NCBI GenBank assembly: GCA_963702935.1
Contig: OY969772.1
Location: 4,588,001-4,652,000 of the forward strand
From: DAOTWA01 sp963702935
Lineage (GTDB): Bacteria > Chloroflexota > Anaerolineae > Anaerolineales > Anaerolineaceae
Direction of reading: 5' to 3'
DNA length: 64,000 nucleotides
Both the position numbers and the translations under genes were made by a program. Of the stretch, positions 42,961 through 52,331 are shown piece after piece. Below the pieces are notes generated by a model. That model was given only the letters and a program-made list of their open reading frames with translations. It was not told where the DNA came from and searched no databases. How positions within the stretch are numbered: position 1 is the first letter of the stretch; every line of letters begins with the position of its first letter.

Positions 42961-44987
42961 GCGACCAGGCGGCGCAGGGCGGCTTCATCCAATATAGGAA
43001 CGCCCAATTCGCGCGCTTTCTCCAGCTTGGAGCCGGGATTCTCGCCGACCACTACGTAGCTGGTCTTCTTGCTGACGCTGTCGGTGACCTTGCCGCCGTG
43101 CTCCTCGATGAAGGCTTTGATGCCCTCACGCGAGAAGGTGGGCAAAGTCCCGGTCACCACGAAGGTCTGTCCGGCCAAAGGTTGGGGCTGGCCGGCCGCA
43201 GCTTCCGCCGGGCGGGCCGCCTCTACCGGCCACACGTCCACCCCGCGCAGCTTTTCCAGCACCTGCTGGTTGGCCGGGCGGGCGAACCAGTCCACGATAC
43301 CCTGGGCGATGTTCGGTCCCACCCCCTCGATGTTCTGCAAGTCTTCCAGGCCGGCGCGCGCCAGCTCGTCCAGGTCCGCGTAGGAGTGCGCCAGGTCCAC
43401 CGCCCCCACTTCGCCCACTCCCCGAATGCCCAGGGCGTTGATCACCCGCGACAGCGGGCGCTGGCGCGAAGCGCGGATGGCCTCCAGCAGATTATCGACT
43501 TTCTTCTCGGCAAAGCCCTCCAGCGCCAGCAGGTCTTCGCGTTGGAGGGTGTACAGATCGGCCACGTCGTGTACCAGGCCGGCCTCGACGAGCTGCTCGA
43601 CGATCTTGATCCCCAGGCCGACGATGTCCATCGCCCCGCGCGAGACGAAATGCTCCAGGTTGCGCACGAGCTGCGCCGGGCAGGCCGTATTGACGCAGTA
43701 CCAGGCCACCTCGCCGGGCACGTGCTCCACCGGCTGGCCGCAGGTCGGGCAATTTTGCGGCGGCTCGTAGACGCGCTCCTGGCCGCTGCGCGCCGCCGTC
43801 ACCGGGCCGATCACGTAAGGGATCACGTCGCCGGCGCGCTTGAGTAGGATGCGGTCTCCCACGCGGATGTCTTTTTCCAGGATATAGTCGAAATTGTGCA
43901 GCGTGGCCTGTTTGACCACCACCCCGCCGATCTCGACCGGCTCCAGGATGGCATACGGGGTCAGTACGCCGGTGCGCCCCACGTTCACGCCGATGTCCAC
44001 CAGTTGCGTGGTCACTTCCCGCGCCGGGAACTTGTAAGCAATTTGTCCGCGCGGATCGTGGCCCACCACACCCAGGTCGGCAGACAGGCGCAGGTCGTCG
44101 GTCTTGATCACCATGCCGTCGGCTTCGTAAGGCAGACGCTCGCGCAGCTCAGCGCTGCCCTCCACCTGGCGGATGGCGCTCTCCAGGTCCGTGCACAAGA
44201 CGGCGTCCCGGGTAACCGGGAAGCCCAGCGCGCGTAAATAGGCCAGCGTCTCCCATTGGGTGGCAGGGGTGTCTCCCTCGGCGTACACGATGGTATACGT
44301 CAGCAGGTTGATCGGACGCGAAGCGGTCAGGTTCGGGTCGAGCTGGCGCAAAGAGCCGGCCGCCGTGTTGCGCGGATTGAGGTAGGTCTTTTCGCCGGCT
44401 TCCAGCAGGCGCTGGTTCAGCTCTTCGAACTCCCGCAGGGTGATGAAGGCTTCCCCGCGCACCGCGATGTAAGCCGGCGGCGTGGGTCCCTTGGGATCCA
44501 CCGGAATGCGCAGGGGAATCTGCTTGACCGTGCGCAGGTTGGCGGTGATGTCCTCCCCGATCGTGCCGTCTCCGCGCGTGGCGCCCTGCACGAAAACCCC
44601 GTTCCGGTAGTGCAGCACCACGCTCAGCCCATCGATCTTCGGCTCGACCACGTAAGCCGTGCGCTCCATGCGGTCGTCCAGCTTGCGCAGGCGCTCGTAC
44701 CAGGCGCGCACGTCGTCGCCGCTGAAGGCGTTGGCCAGGCTGAGCACCGGGCCGGGATGGCGCACCTTGGTGAATTTTTCGGAAGGCGGCGCGCCGGCCC
44801 GTTGCGTGGGCGAATCGGGAGTCACCCATTCCGGGTGCTCGGCTTCGAGCTGGCGCAGGCAATTCACGAGCTGGTCGTATTCGTAATCGCTGATGGTAGG
44901 CGCGTCCAGCACGTGGTAGTGGTAATTGTGCAGGTTGATCTCGCGGCGCAGATCTTGCAGTTCCTGTTGAAGTTGGGAAGCGTCCAT
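42957..44987 (-). CDS. ligA: NAD-dependent DNA ligase LigA
   Basis: 676 residues from the ATG at 44987, normal length. Ia domain YHYHVLDAPTISDYEYDQL, catalytic Lys117 in VEPKIDG, OB fold, Cys4 zinc finger (CPTCGQPVEH...CVNTACPAQ), helix-hairpin-helix repeats and a C-terminal BRCT domain (GQTFVVTGTLPTFSREGIKAFIEEHGGKV). It seals nicks using NAD. An ORF extension upstream (to 45164) is rejected, because the family starts at this Met. Confidence 0.97.
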   Translation of the reverse strand: MDASQLQQELQDLRREINLHNYHYHVLDAPTISDYEYDQLVNCLRQLEAEHPEWVTPDSPTQRAGAPPSEKFTKVRHPGPVLSLANAFSGDDVRAWYERLRKLDDRMERTAYVVEPKIDGLSVVLHYRNGVFVQGATRGDGTIGEDITANLRTVKQIPLRIPVDPKGPTPPAYIAVRGEAFITLREFEELNQRLLEAGEKTYLNPRNTAAGSLRQLDPNLTASRPINLLTYTIVYAEGDTPATQWETLAYLRALGFPVTRDAVLCTDLESAIRQVEGSAELRERLPYEADGMVIKTDDLRLSADLGVVGHDPRGQIAYKFPAREVTTQLVDIGVNVGRTGVLTPYAILEPVEIGGVVVKQATLHNFDYILEKDIRVGDRILLKRAGDVIPYVIGPVTAARSGQERVYEPPQNCPTCGQPVEHVPGEVAWYCVNTACPAQLVRNLEHFVSRGAMDIVGLGIKIVEQLVEAGLVHDVADLYTLQREDLLALEGFAEKKVDNLLEAIRASRQRPLSRVINALGIRGVGEVGAVDLAHSYADLDELARAGLEDLQNIEGVGPNIAQGIVDWFARPANQQVLEKLRGVDVWPVEAARPAEAAAGQPQPLAGQTFVVTGTLPTFSREGIKAFIEEHGGKVTDSVSKKTSYVVVGENPGSKLEKARELGVPILDEAALRRLVA

Positions 44988-45375
44988 AGCGCAATTATAG
45001 CAAGAATCCAGCCTGGCGAGAGAATTGCTTACCAAGCCTTGCGAAGAGTGGTCGTAAGACGCGGGAGATCTTGCAAAACGAGCTTCCCAAAATACAGCCC
45101 TTCCCTTAGGGATGCTGCGCGGTCGCAAGGCTGTCCATAGGAGTTGTTCGCCGTGTGCACGCAAAAGTTGTCAGCCGTTTTCAGGCGATTGAAATCGCTG
45201 CAACGAAGTACACGAAGTCGGCCTTCGCCGACTGGTTTTTAGCCAGCGCAGGCTGGCTTCGTGCAGTTTGTAGGTGCAGTTTCCAACTGCCTGACAACTC
45301 GTGCGTGCACACTGTTCGCCTGAGCGGAGAAAGGTTGTATAATTCTGATAGAGTTTCCCTCCCGGGGAGGATAGG
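44988..45375. other. Intergenic region with palindromic repeat
   Basis: 388 bases between ligA and a divergent small gene. 45178-45310 is repeat-like; a TATAAT at 45338-45343 likely serves the small gene. I see no other feature. Confidence 0.5.
45178..45310. repeat. Dispersed palindromic repeat with GAAGTCGGCCTTCGCCGACT
   Basis: It contains AGTCGGCCTTCGCCGACT (an imperfect hairpin), AGCCAGCGCAGGCTGGCT and GCAGTTTCCAACTGCC, three nested palindromes in a row, in wording typical of dispersed intergenic elements. Confidence 0.6.
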
Positions 45376-45648
45376 ATGAGCAGAAAAGCGTGGTTTGAGC
45401 CACAGTCCAATCAGGAAATGTTTTCTCAATATTTCCAGCGCATGGAGAGCTGGCAGCAGGCGATCGCGGACGGGAAGATCACTTCCGAAGAGCTGAGCCA
45501 GCAGGCCGAACGCGTGGCCGGGTTGTTGAGCGAGATCGAGCCGCGCCTGGACGATGAGCTTCACGAGCAGATCACTCAACTGTTGCTCGAGATCGCCGTG
45601 TTCAACGAGATGCAGCGTATCTTCGAGGCCGCCAATCCCGACCGGTAA
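45376..45648 (+). CDS. Small helical protein of unknown function
   Basis: 90 residues, helix-forming and acidic, with MSRKAWFEPQSNQEMFSQYFQRMESW at the start. A GGGAGGA site lies just before the ATG. No family recognised. It precedes the Cys-tail cluster by about 120 bases on the same strand and may or may not belong to it. Confidence 0.6.
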   Translation: MSRKAWFEPQSNQEMFSQYFQRMESWQQAIADGKITSEELSQQAERVAGLLSEIEPRLDDELHEQITQLLLEIAVFNEMQRIFEAANPDR

Positions 45649-45769
45649 AGTCTTCAAATTTCGATTCATTTTTCATCCCGGAATTCGCGGTAAATAGAGT
45701 CCAGAGACCCTCTCAGGAGATTTGCCCCTCAGCCCAACCCATGTTAAACTTATCACAATGGAGGTATTC

Positions 45770-46132
45770 ATGAAGGCTGGAAGAATAATCGCTTATATCG
45801 CCGCTGCTATCCTCATCTTCTTCGGCGTCCTTTTCATCTGGGGGGCCTTCAGCTCTCAGGGACAGGGGAGTTGGATCCTGGTTGGCCTGATCAGCGTGGC
45901 CATTGGCCTGGGCCTCATTTTCCTGGCTTCCCGCCAGCGCGCGGCGCCGGCGGATCAAAACGTCACCTTGAAGATCGACCTGCCGGGAGACGTCAGCATG
46001 GATACGATCAAGTGTAAATCCTGTGGAGCCGCGCTTACCTCGAACGACATCAAGATGGTTGCCGGGGCGCCGGTGGTGACCTGCCCTTACTGCAACACGA
46101 CCTACCAACTCACGGAAGATCCCAAATGGTGA
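45770..46132 (+). CDS. Two-helix membrane protein with cytoplasmic zinc ribbon
   Basis: 120 residues from the ATG at 45770, which follows GGAGG at 5 bases. Two membrane helices (about 5-25 and 33-53) are followed by a zinc-ribbon-like CKSCGAALTSN and CPYCNTTYQL. The ribbon would face the cytoplasm. It lies 37 bases before the Cys-tail membrane protein on the same strand, so it may be a partner in the same membrane complex. No named family. Confidence 0.65.
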   Translation: MKAGRIIAYIAAAILIFFGVLFIWGAFSSQGQGSWILVGLISVAIGLGLIFLASRQRAAPADQNVTLKIDLPGDVSMDTIKCKSCGAALTSNDIKMVAGAPVVTCPYCNTTYQLTEDPKW

Positions 46133-46169
46133 TCTTCCCCACGACCCAGGCATAAAGGAGACCGCCGCT

Positions 46170-47864
46170 ATGAAAAAGGGATTGTTTGCCTCTCTGGTCT
46201 TGCTGATCCTGCTGGGCTTCACCTTTGGGACGGCGCTGGCCCAGAACTATTCCTTCAACGTCGACCGGGAAGTCGTCAACGCTTATTTCAATGCAGACGG
46301 AACGACGTCGCTCGATTACACCATCGACTTTCGCAATGACCCGGGCGCTTCCCCCATCGGTTACGTCGATCTCGGCCTGCCTAACGGCAATTTTACCCTC
46401 AATAACATTACCGCCGACGTAAACGGTAGCCCCATCACGGACATTTCTCAAGCAGATCCGTCCAATTTGGAGGGGAGCAGCGACGGCGTCACCCTGGCGC
46501 TGCACAACCTGGCCATTCAGCCGGGAGCCACGGGCACCGTGCACGTCTCCATCCCTACTATCGAAGGCATGGTGCATCCTTACACGCAGAGCGACAAGCA
46601 GAATTACGCCAGCATCAATTTCATGCCGAACTATTTCAATTCCAGCCTCGCTCACGGCAACACCGATCTGACCGTCAGCATCTATCTGCCGCCCGCCGTG
46701 ACCTCGCCGGATGCGCCCGTTTACTACACCCCCCAGGGCGGGTGGCCGGGCGCCGCCCAGCCTCAATCCGGATTCGATTCCCAGGGGCGCATCTATTACA
46801 CCTGGGAAAGCCCGGATGCGAATAGCTATTCCGGCTATACGTTTGGAGCCGCCTTCCCGGCAGACGCCGTTCCCGCCGCGGCCATCGTGAAGCAATCCTC
46901 CATCACCTTCAACTCCAGCCTATTATGCTGCTTCGGGGGTGGGCTGGTCTTCGTCCTGATCTTCGGCTGGGCCATCTACGCGGCCACCGTGGGCGCGCGT
47001 AAACGCAAGCTCCAGTACCTGCCTCCCAAGATCTCCATCGAGGGGCACGGCGTCAAGCGCGGACTGACGGCCGTCGAAGCCGCCATCCTGTTCGAAGAGC
47101 CTATGGACAAGATCCTCACCATGATCTTGTTCAGCGTGGTGAAGAAGAACGCCGCCACCGTAGTGACGCGCGACCCGCTCGAGCTGCAAATCTCTGCGCA
47201 GCCCCCTCAGGACTTGCAAGGCTACGAGAAGGACTTCCTGGCCGCTTATCAATCCAAGGGAAAAGAGCGAGCCGACGCCCTGCAAACCACCATGATCGGC
47301 CTGGTCAAGAGCGTCTCCGAGAAAATGAAGGGCTTCAGCCGCAAGGAAACCGTCGCGTATTACCAGGACATCATGCAGCGCGCCTGGCAACAAGTGGAAG
47401 CCGCCGGAACGCCTGAAGTCAAGAGCCAGAAGTTCGACGAGGTCATGGATTGGGCCATGCTCGACCGCCAGTACGACGACCACACCCGGCGGGCCTTTGG
47501 CGGAGGGCCGGTCTTCGTGCCCGTGTGGTGGCCTCGCTACGATCCGGTCTACCGTGGCAGCGCTTTTGGGGGAGCCGGCGCTCCTGCTCCCTCCCTGGGC
47601 GGCTCCGGCAAGACCACCATCAACCTGCCCAATTTGCCCGGCGGGGCCTTTGCCGCTTCGATGGTCAACAGCGTCCAGGCTTTCTCTGCCGGGGTGATCG
47701 GCGACCTGGGCGCCTTCACCGGCGGCGTCACCAACAAGACCAACCCGGTGCCCAAGCCCACCTCCAGCAGTGGAGGTTGGAGCGGCGGTGGAGGCGGGCA
47801 TTCCTGCGCTTGCGCCTGTGCCTGCGCCGGATGCGCCTGCGCCTGCGCCGGCGGCGGGCGCTAA
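46170..47864 (+). CDS. DUF2207-like membrane protein ending in a Cys-Ala repeat tail
   Basis: 564 residues. Signal peptide 1-25, an extracytoplasmic beta domain (26-245), one membrane helix (about 250-275) and a cytoplasmic part with VEAAILFEEPMDKILTMILFSVVKK, then a Gly/Pro-rich stretch. The last 20 residues hold CACACACAGCACACA: seven Cys (546, 548, 550, 552, 555, 557, 559) alternating with Ala, followed by GGGR. By topology the tail is in the cytoplasm. DUF2207 proteins share the ectodomain and helix plan. The next genes encode a radical SAM/SPASM enzyme, a cysteine-less paralogue and a methyltransferase, which suggests the tail is modified. Confidence 0.75.
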   Translation: MKKGLFASLVLLILLGFTFGTALAQNYSFNVDREVVNAYFNADGTTSLDYTIDFRNDPGASPIGYVDLGLPNGNFTLNNITADVNGSPITDISQADPSNLEGSSDGVTLALHNLAIQPGATGTVHVSIPTIEGMVHPYTQSDKQNYASINFMPNYFNSSLAHGNTDLTVSIYLPPAVTSPDAPVYYTPQGGWPGAAQPQSGFDSQGRIYYTWESPDANSYSGYTFGAAFPADAVPAAAIVKQSSITFNSSLLCCFGGGLVFVLIFGWAIYAATVGARKRKLQYLPPKISIEGHGVKRGLTAVEAAILFEEPMDKILTMILFSVVKKNAATVVTRDPLELQISAQPPQDLQGYEKDFLAAYQSKGKERADALQTTMIGLVKSVSEKMKGFSRKETVAYYQDIMQRAWQQVEAAGTPEVKSQKFDEVMDWAMLDRQYDDHTRRAFGGGPVFVPVWWPRYDPVYRGSAFGGAGAPAPSLGGSGKTTINLPNLPGGAFAASMVNSVQAFSAGVIGDLGAFTGGVTNKTNPVPKPTSSSGGWSGGGGGHSCACACACAGCACACAGGGR

Positions 47865-47892
47865 GCCCGAAATCGCCTCGCAAGGATTTAGG

Positions 47893-49296
47893 ATGGCTGT
47901 TTTCTCTCCATTAAAGACGCGCCTGTCTCACCTGGCCTCCAACCTGATCCATTCGGGAGAGCCTGGCCCTGCGGCAGGGCTTTACCATTACCGTCGCGAG
48001 AGCCCCGGCGAGCAGGCGCGCCTGCACCTGCGCATCGATCCCGACGGGCGTGGAATTTTAATGGTCAACGCCAATCGCATCTATCAATTCAACCCCACGG
48101 CGGCCTTCATGGCCCACCTGTGCCTGGAAGACTTGCCGCAAGCGCAGGCCGTGCGGGCCATCACCCGGCGCTTCCACGTCGACGCAGCCCAGGCCCGTTC
48201 CGACTATGCGCAGTTCACAGATCAACTGGAGGCCCTGCTGCGGCCCGACGGCGCCTGCCCCATCTGCGACCTGGAGCTGGAAACCACCGCTCCCTTCACC
48301 GCCCGCCCTTCGGCTCCCTATCGCATGGATCTGGCTCTCACCTACCGCTGTAATAATTCCTGCGCCCATTGCTACAACGCCCGTCCGCGCAAATACCCCG
48401 AAATCAGCACCGACGATTGGAAGCGCATCCTGGATCGCCTGTGGGAGCTGGCCATCCCCCACGTGGTCTTCACCGGCGGAGAGCCTACCTTGCGCGACGA
48501 CCTGCCTGAGCTGATCGCCCACGCGGAACACAACGGGCAGATCACGGGTCTCAACACCAACGGCCGCCGCCTGAGCAACCCGGAATACCTGCAAAGACTG
48601 GTCGAGGCCGGCCTGGACCACGTGCAGATCACCTTCGAATCGCACGACCCGGCCATCCACGACGCTATGGTCAGCTCGCGCGGCGCCTGGCCGCAGACCC
48701 TGGCCGGCATACGCAACGCGCTCGCCAGCCGGCTCTACGTGATGACCAACACCACCTTGCTGCGCCTCAACAGCCCTTCCCTGGCAGAGACGCTGGATAC
48801 CCTGGCGGAGATCGGCGTGCCCACCGTGGGACTGAACGCGCTCATCTATTCCGGGCGTGGGCTGACCGTGGGCACGGGGCTGCCCGAGAGCGACCTGCCC
48901 CGCCTGCTGGAAGTAGCTCGCCAGCGCACTGCGGCCCACGACCAGCGCCTGATCTGGTACACCCCCACCGAATATTGCCACTTTGACCCCATGCAGCTCG
49001 AGCTGGGAGTCAAAGGCTGTACGGCTGCTCTGTACAACATGTGCATCGAGCCGGACGGCCAGGTCATCCCCTGCCAATCCTACTACCAGCCGCTGGGAAG
49101 CCTGCTCGACTCCCCCTGGGAGAGCATCTGGAACCACGATCTGGCCGTCCGGCTGCGCGAGAGGCGCGACGTGCCGGCCAAATGCACCGATTGTGCGCTG
49201 TTGCCGGAATGCGGCGGCGGCTGCCCGTTGGCCCGCGAAGCGCAGATAGCCACTCCCCTACCCAACCATTTCCCCCTGAATGACCCGTTGAGGTGA
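47893..49296 (+). CDS. Radical SAM/SPASM enzyme with N-terminal PqqD-like domain
   Basis: 467 residues from the ATG at 47893 (AAGGATTTAGG before it). Residues 32-116 resemble a PqqD/RRE fold (HLRIDPDGRGILMVNANRIYQFNPTAA). The radical SAM core has Cys153, Cys157, Cys160 in CNNSCAHC and the GGEPTLR motif. The C-terminal SPASM region has CTAALYNMCIEPDGQVIPC and CTDCALLPECGGGCPL, binding auxiliary clusters. Such enzymes mature ribosomal peptides by making thioether or C-C links. It starts 28 bases after the Cys-tail gene and is the likely tail maturase. Confidence 0.88.
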   Translation: MAVFSPLKTRLSHLASNLIHSGEPGPAAGLYHYRRESPGEQARLHLRIDPDGRGILMVNANRIYQFNPTAAFMAHLCLEDLPQAQAVRAITRRFHVDAAQARSDYAQFTDQLEALLRPDGACPICDLELETTAPFTARPSAPYRMDLALTYRCNNSCAHCYNARPRKYPEISTDDWKRILDRLWELAIPHVVFTGGEPTLRDDLPELIAHAEHNGQITGLNTNGRRLSNPEYLQRLVEAGLDHVQITFESHDPAIHDAMVSSRGAWPQTLAGIRNALASRLYVMTNTTLLRLNSPSLAETLDTLAEIGVPTVGLNALIYSGRGLTVGTGLPESDLPRLLEVARQRTAAHDQRLIWYTPTEYCHFDPMQLELGVKGCTAALYNMCIEPDGQVIPCQSYYQPLGSLLDSPWESIWNHDLAVRLRERRDVPAKCTDCALLPECGGGCPLAREAQIATPLPNHFPLNDPLR

Positions 49297-49298
49297 CC

Positions 49299-50480
49299 AT
49301 GACCAGCATTCGTGAAGCCATTCGTAGATTGTTTTCCTCCGCAGAGCCTTTGCCCGCCGGCACCCATCATTACCAGACGCCTCCCAATGCGGCAGAACAA
49401 TACCGCCTGCATTTACGCCTGGAGCCCGATGGAAGCGGCCTGCTGATCGTCAATGCCAAGACCGTGCTGCACCTCAACCAATCTGCGGCCGAATATGCCT
49501 ATTATCTTATCCAGGGCATCCCTGTGGAGGATGCCGGCAGGAAAATGGCCTCGCGCTACCACGTCACTCTGGAACAGGCCCAAAAGGATTTCCTGGATCT
49601 GAAGGAACGCATCGAAACCATGATCTCGACCCCCGATTTGGATCCGGTGACCTACCTGGGCTTCGACCGGCGCGAGCCTTATGCTACGGAACTCTCGGCC
49701 CCCTACCGGCTGGATTGCGCCGTCACCTACCGGCAGGGAGACGGCGAGCTTCCGGGCGCCATCCCGGTGGAGCGGGTCAAGCGCGAGCTGCTCACCCAGG
49801 AATGGTTCACCATCATGGATAAAGCCTGGGCCGCCGGCATTCCCCAGCTCATTTTTACCGGTGGGGAGCCTACCCTGCGTCCCGACCTGCCCGAGCTGGT
49901 GGCCCACGCCGAGAGCAACGGCCAGGTCAGCGGGCTGCTTACCAATGGCTTCCGGCTGGCCGAAACGGGCTATTTCCACCAGCTTCTCGCCAGCGGGCTG
50001 GATCACGTGATGATCGTTTTGAATCCCAAGGAAGAACAGGCCTGGGAGGCCGTGCGTGATGTGGCCCCCGAAGATCTATTCATGACGGTGCACATCACCC
50101 TGACCCCCGAGAACGTCTCAGACGTGCCACCCCTGATCGACCGGCTGGCGAGCATGGGCGTCAACTCTATCTCGCTCTCCGCCAGCGACGCGAGCCTCAG
50201 CGAAGCCCTGGCCCAGGCCCGGCAATACGCCGCCGAGCGTAGCCTGGCCCTGGTTTGGGACCTGCCCGTTCCGTATTCCTCCCTCAATCCGATTGCCATG
50301 GAAAAGACCGAAAGCATGGCCGAGGGGGCCGGGCGCGCCTGGTTGTACGTCGAGCCGGATGGGGACGTCCTCCCGGCGCAGGGCATCAACGAGGTGCTGG
50401 GGAACCTGCTGACGGATGCCTGGGGAGGCATTTGGGACAAGGCGCAAGCGCACTGGAGTGAGCAAGGAGCCAATAAATAA
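49299..50480 (+). CDS. Cluster-less paralogue of the radical SAM enzyme (pseudo-radical SAM), with PqqD-like domain
   Basis: 393 residues from the ATG at 49299, 2 bases after the previous stop. It aligns along its length with the preceding enzyme (HLRLEPDGSGLLIVNAKTVLHLNQSAAEYA; FTGGEPTLRPDLPELVAHAESNGQVSGL), but where that has CNNSCAHC this has RQGDGELPGA, and the SPASM cysteines are missing. It therefore cannot hold the catalytic 4Fe-4S cluster. It may be a scaffold or substrate-binding partner. The frame is intact, so this is selected loss, not decay. Confidence 0.85.
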   Translation: MTSIREAIRRLFSSAEPLPAGTHHYQTPPNAAEQYRLHLRLEPDGSGLLIVNAKTVLHLNQSAAEYAYYLIQGIPVEDAGRKMASRYHVTLEQAQKDFLDLKERIETMISTPDLDPVTYLGFDRREPYATELSAPYRLDCAVTYRQGDGELPGAIPVERVKRELLTQEWFTIMDKAWAAGIPQLIFTGGEPTLRPDLPELVAHAESNGQVSGLLTNGFRLAETGYFHQLLASGLDHVMIVLNPKEEQAWEAVRDVAPEDLFMTVHITLTPENVSDVPPLIDRLASMGVNSISLSASDASLSEALAQARQYAAERSLALVWDLPVPYSSLNPIAMEKTESMAEGAGRAWLYVEPDGDVLPAQGINEVLGNLLTDAWGGIWDKAQAHWSEQGANK

Positions 50481-50482
50481 AA

Positions 50483-51235
50483 ATGGAACCTTCCGGCGGC
50501 TGGCACGCGCGCTTCCGCCAACAGGCCGGCTGGACCCGGGAGCTGCGCCGTCACCTGTACGAGCGCGCCGGCGTCCGCTCGGCGCGCCGGGTGCTCGAAG
50601 TGGGCTGCGGCACGGGGGTAATCACCGGGGAGCTGCACGGCTTTACCCGCAGCCTCGTCCACGGCCTGGAGAAGCAGCTCGCTCGCACCCTCCAGGCGCG
50701 CCAAAATGACCCGCTGACTGGCTTTACCCTGGGGGACGCCGGCGCGTTGCCCTATGCGGACGGCGCCTTCGACGCCAGCCTGTGCCATTTCCTGTTGCTG
50801 TGGGTGGACGATCCCCTGGGGGTCGTCTCCGAGATGAAACGAGTGACCCGCCCGGGGGGAGCCGTGCTGGCGCTGGCCGAGCCGGATTACGGCGGGCGCA
50901 TCGATTACCCCCTGGAGCTGGTCGAGCTGGGCCGCCTGCAAGGGGAGGCGTTGAAAAAGCAGGGCGCTGACCCCCTCGCCGGGCGCAAGCTGGCGGAGTT
51001 TTTTCACGCAGCCGGATTAGCCTCGGTGGAGGCCGGCCTGCTGGGCGGGGCGTGGAGCGCGCCCCCTTCCCCGGACGCCTGGGAATCGGAGTGGGCTACC
51101 CTGGAAACGGATCTGCGCGATGCCCTTCCGACCGACAGGCTGAAGGACCTGCGCCGCCTGGACGCCGCTGCCTGGCAGCACGGCGAGCGCATCCTCTTTG
51201 TGCCCACCTTCTACGCCTGGGGCCGCGTGCCCTGA
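50483..51235 (+). CDS. Class I SAM-dependent methyltransferase of the Cys-tail cluster
   Basis: 250 residues. Motif I VLEVGCGTGVITGEL (about residue 36), followed by the UbiE-like DAGALPYADGAFDASLCHFLLLWVDDPLGVVSEMKRVTRPGGAVLALAEPDYGGR. It begins 2 bases after the cluster-less paralogue and is the last gene of the run. It may methylate the same tail or a small molecule; nothing in the sequence decides. Confidence 0.85.
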   Translation: MEPSGGWHARFRQQAGWTRELRRHLYERAGVRSARRVLEVGCGTGVITGELHGFTRSLVHGLEKQLARTLQARQNDPLTGFTLGDAGALPYADGAFDASLCHFLLLWVDDPLGVVSEMKRVTRPGGAVLALAEPDYGGRIDYPLELVELGRLQGEALKKQGADPLAGRKLAEFFHAAGLASVEAGLLGGAWSAPPSPDAWESEWATLETDLRDALPTDRLKDLRRLDAAAWQHGERILFVPTFYAWGRVP

Positions 51236-51406
51236 TCTCCCCTTCATGCGGCGGGCGAATAGTTTTTCCTGACGAATTACCCCAGCATTATCTCATTTTA
51301 GTCTCATAAACAGGCTTTATAATGGTATTTATTGCATCCTTTTATAGGTGGTGCATTCTGTTGCACGCTGAATGCAGCTCGCTTTTCCTTACGAGTGGAA
51401 AAGAAA

Positions 51407-52247
51407 ATGGACGAACTAATCCCTTCCCGCTCGGAACGCTGGCGGGAGCGCTTGCAGCACTTGCGTTTGCTTTTGAGAAGGGGTGTGCCCTTCACTGCCG
51501 GAATACTGGCCACCCTGGTGGCATTACTGCTTTACAACGTCCTCACCCCCGCCCAACACCCACTGACCACGAATGAAGTCAGCGATATCGCCGCCCAGGT
51601 GCTCGCTTCCGCCACCCCACAGCCAGCCTTTTCCGAGCGCGTATACCAGATCATCCAACCCTCCCTGGTGCTCATGCAGACCAAGGCCCCCGGCGCGAAC
51701 GGCCAGGGCGAGAGCGGCCTGGGGAGCGGCGTTGTCATCGACGATAGCGGCGACATCCTCACCGCCCTGCACGTCGTCGCCAACGCGACCAGCATCCAGT
51801 TGACCTTCGCGGATGGCACCCAATCCACCGCCCAGGTGGCCACCACGCAGCCGGAGAATGACATCGCCGTCCTGCGCGCAGACCAGCCCCCGGCGCAGCT
51901 CGTGCCCGCCACTCTGGGCAACCTGAACGCCATGCAGGTCGGGGATGAGGCTTACGTGGTCGGCAATCCCTTCGGTTTGTACGGCTCGATGAGCGCCGGC
52001 GTCATTTCCGGCTTCAACCGTTCCTTCAAATCCCCCAGCGGCGGGCAAGATTTGAACCGGCTTGATCCAGATCGACGCCGCCGTCAATCCCGGCAATTCG
52101 GGCGGCCCGCTGCTCAACCGCGACGGCCAGGTGATCGGCATCGTCGAAGGCATCGCCAATCCGACCGGGCAGGACGTCTTCATCGGCATCGGCTTTGCCG
52201 TACCCATCGACGTGGCCGGCGGCGCCCTCGGCTCGCCGCCGGATTAA
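51407..52247 (+). pseudogene. HtrA/DegP-like serine protease without PDZ, single frameshift
   Basis: A membrane anchor (residues 25-45) leads to a trypsin-like domain: His in ALHVVANATSI, Asp in ENDIAVLRAD, then a frame break near 52060. The other frame continues LIQIDAAVNPGNSGGPLLN, holding the catalytic Ser, and ends IGFAVPIDVAGG. Deleting one C near 52060 joins them. There is no PDZ domain; the protein would be about 280 residues. It is likely an envelope quality-control protease. Confidence 0.8.
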
Positions 52248-52331
52248 GCGCAGGGGACAGATGATTTACACGCATAGTTTCTCACCTGAATTCGCAATAT
52301 TCCCTTTAAGGAGATAGCCGATGGACCAAGT

